From Clostridiaceae bacterium AM27-36LB (lineage in GTDB: Bacteria; Bacillota; Clostridia; Lachnospirales; Lachnospiraceae): DNA of 64,000 bases. A program made the position numbers and the translations under genes. The notes below the pieces were generated by a model, which worked only from the letters and a program-made list of their open reading frames with translations, did not search any database and had not been told where the DNA came from. Positions 62,591 to 64,000 of the stretch are shown piece after piece (position 1 is the stretch's first letter; the number at the start of each line of letters is the position of its first letter). The stretch spans positions 378,754 to 442,753 of the forward strand of contig QUJQ01000002.1 of assembly GCA_003480725.1 (NCBI GenBank). The letters are read 5' to 3'.

Positions 62591-62699
62591 GACAAAGGCT
62601 GTCTGCCCATGTTTCTAATTTACCATCTGTTCTTCCCTTTTGCAACTAAAAAGGAAGTTAAGATCATGAAAAGAATTTATGAGCTGACAGCCTTTTGTC
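62591..62699. repeat. Inverted repeat in the guaB-pyk spacer
   Basis: GACAAAGGCTGTC (62591-62603) and GACAGCCTTTTGTC (62686-62699) are reverse complements apart from one extra base, 82 bases apart. They could close a large loop in the guaB 3' untranslated region. The first arm also pairs locally. The remainder of this 215-base gap shows no gene I trust. Confidence 0.45.
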
Positions 62700-62710
62700 T
62701 ATCAATCACT

Positions 62711-64000
62711 TTATTCGTTTACACTATAGTTCGGTGCTTCTTTTGTAATATGAATGTCATGGGGATGACTTTCCTTGAGAGAAGCTGCAGAAATCTTCAC
62801 AAATCTGCCTGTAGTCTTCAGTGTCTCAATGTCTTTAGCTCCGCACAGACCCATACCGGAACGAAGTCCTCCAAGAAGCTGGAAAATGGTGTCTTCCACA
62901 TAACCCTTGTAAGCTACGCGGCCTTCCACCCCTTCCGGTACCAGCTTTTTGGCATCACTCTGGAAATAACGGTCTTTGGAACCATTCTCCATAGCAGAGA
63001 TGGATCCCATTCCACGGTATACTTTATATTTTCTTCCCTGATACAGTTCGAAAGATCCCGGACTCTCATCACAACCAGCAAAGATACTTCCCATCATGCA
63101 GACATTCGCACCTGCTGCGATTGCCTTGGTAATATCTCCTGAATATTTAATACCGCCATCTGCAATGACCGGAATACCATATTCTTTTGCCACTTCGTAA
63201 CAATCCATTACCGCACTGACCTGTGGAACACCTACACCAGATACCACTCGGGTAGTACAGATAGATCCAGGTCCGATACCAACTTTCACAGCATCCGCTC
63301 CTGCTTCGATCAGTGCTCTGGTACCTTCTCCAGTAGCCACATTACCTGCGATAACCGGAACATCTGGATACGCTTCCTTCAGCATACGCAGGCAGCGGAT
63401 CACATTTGCAGAATGACCATGAGAGGAATCCAGAACCAGTACATCTACATGCGCATCCACCAGCGCTTTTGCTCTCTCCAGTACGTTGGCAGTAATACCA
63501 ATACCGGCACCACACAGAAGACGTCCCTGTGCATCCTTTGCTGCCAGCGGGTATTTAATCTGTTTTTCAATATCTTTGATCGTAATAAGACCCTTCAGAT
63601 TGAAATCTTTATCAACAATCGGAAGTTTCTCCTTGCGAGCCTTGCCAAGAATCACTTTTGCTTCTTCCAGTGTAATACCTTCCTGTGCAGTTACCAGATT
63701 CTCAGAAGTCATGGACTCTTTGATCTTTTTCGTGAAATCTGTCTCAAACTTCAGATCACGGTTAGTGATGATACCTACCAGCTTCTTTCCTTCCGTGATC
63801 GGTACACCGGAGATCCGATATTTTGCCATAAGTTCATTGGCATCTGCCAGTGTATGCTCCGGTGACAGAGAAAACGGATCTGTAATAACACCGTTCTCAG
63901 AACGTTTTACCATATCCACTTCTTCTGCCTGCTGTTCGATTGACATATTTTTATGAATAATACCGATACCACCCTGTCTTGCCATAGCGATTGCCATTCT
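62711..64000 (-). CDS. guaB: IMP dehydrogenase, N-terminus cut by window edge
   Basis: 429 codons present. A CBS pair ([37 protein letters not shown]) lies within the barrel; [20 protein letters not shown] holds the catalytic Cys; [19 protein letters not shown] is the mobile flap region. Known: NAD-dependent oxidation of IMP to XMP, the first step to GMP. About 55 N-terminal residues are missing. Confidence 0.97.
   Translation of the reverse strand, partial: RMAIAMARQGGIGIIHKNMSIEQQAEEVDMVKRSENGVITDPFSLSPEHTLADANELMAKYRISGVPITEGKKLVGIITNRDLKFETDFTKKIKESMTSENLVTAQEGITLEEAKVILGKARKEKLPIVDKDFNLKGLITIKDIEKQIKYPLAAKDAQGRLLCGAGIGITANVLERAKALVDAHVDVLVLDSSHGHSANVIRCLRMLKEAYPDVPVIAGNVATGEGTRALIEAGADAVKVGIGPGSICTTRVVSGVGVPQVSAVMDCYEVAKEYGIPVIADGGIKYSGDITKAIAAGANVCMMGSIFAGCDESPGSFELYQGRKYKVYRGMGSISAMENGSKDRYFQSDAKKLVPEGVEGRVAYKGYVEDTIFQLLGGLRSGMGLCGAKDIETLKTTGRFVKISAASLKESHPHDIHITKEAPNYSVNE

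Noticed and set aside
62666..63142. A plus-strand frame starting [20 protein letters not shown] with an AAGGAAG upstream
   Set aside because: The start and hydrophobic beginning look plausible, but most of the frame is antisense to the conserved end of guaB and the composition becomes Cys/His-rich there. Conservation of the start region in relatives would reopen the case.
1..64000. CRISPR arrays, insertion sequences, prophage
   Set aside because: No regularly spaced repeats, transposase, capsid or phage integrase genes. The Xer-like gene is a chromosomal type beside spoIIM.

Overview
The window looks like a chromosomal segment from an anaerobic, spore-forming, gut-type Firmicute, most likely a Lachnospiraceae member (relatives of Blautia, Dorea, Mediterraneibacter). 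The evidence is sporulation genes (spoVB-like, spoIIM), the pyrH-frr-uppS-cdsA-dxr-rseP order, a glycyl-radical ribonucleotide reductase (nrdD), a YkpA-type ABC-F protein, a Firmicute SOS box at recA and Firmicute-style ethanolamine genes. The genus cannot be fixed from the sequence alone. No stretch longer than about 300 bases lacks a gene. I saw no insertion sequence, prophage or CRISPR array.

Region 1 (1-19,200): after the start of ychF comes one long minus-strand bacterial microcompartment (BMC) operon of 24 genes, read from about 19,050 down to 644. It combines ethanolamine genes (eutGSPABCLEMTJNHQ) with pdu-type genes (pduL, pduS, pduT). Ethanolamine enters through EutH and is cleaved by EutBC with adenosylcobalamin. 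EutA, EutT and PduS repair or make the cofactor. Acetaldehyde goes to ethanol (EutG) or to acetyl-CoA (EutE), acetyl phosphate (PduL) and acetate/ATP (EutQ). Shell genes are unusually many: four circularly permuted EutS-family proteins, EutM, a BMC protein with a DNA-binding-like tail, EutL, PduT and EutN. The first gene is separated from eutG by an intrinsic terminator, so attenuation is likely, but no EutV/EutW regulator is in the window.

Region 2 (19,200-26,200): an Eis-like acetyltransferase, then the pyrH-frr-uppS-cdsA-dxr-rseP operon (UMP kinase, ribosome recycling, isoprenoid and lipid synthesis, intramembrane protease), and dtd.

Region 3 (26,200-34,900): maf and most of lower glycolysis (gap, pgk, tpiA, gpmI, eno), interrupted by a membrane protein with a sigma-factor-like head and an SH3 tail. 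Several terminators and structured spacers divide the cluster. At eno the terminator stem contains the ribosome binding site.

Region 4 (34,900-41,800): a PHP phosphatase, the iscR-iscS-iscU-mnmA operon, a SpoVB-like flippase and a DAHP synthase.

Region 5 (41,800-52,900): an unusual operon holding spoIIM, a Xer-like recombinase that has lost three catalytic residues, and a 1,017-residue fusion resembling Campylobacter glutamine kinase joined to a class I amidotransferase-like hydrolase. Then come proC, rny, recX, recA with a clear SOS box, asd and a formate/nitrite-type channel with a CRP/FNR-like palindrome.

Region 6 (52,900-64,000): tRNA-Thr(CGU), glgA, a YkpA-like ABC-F protein, a 206-bp near-palindrome, ansA, nrdD, a CsoR-type repressor with a histidine-rich head, pyk and a truncated guaB.
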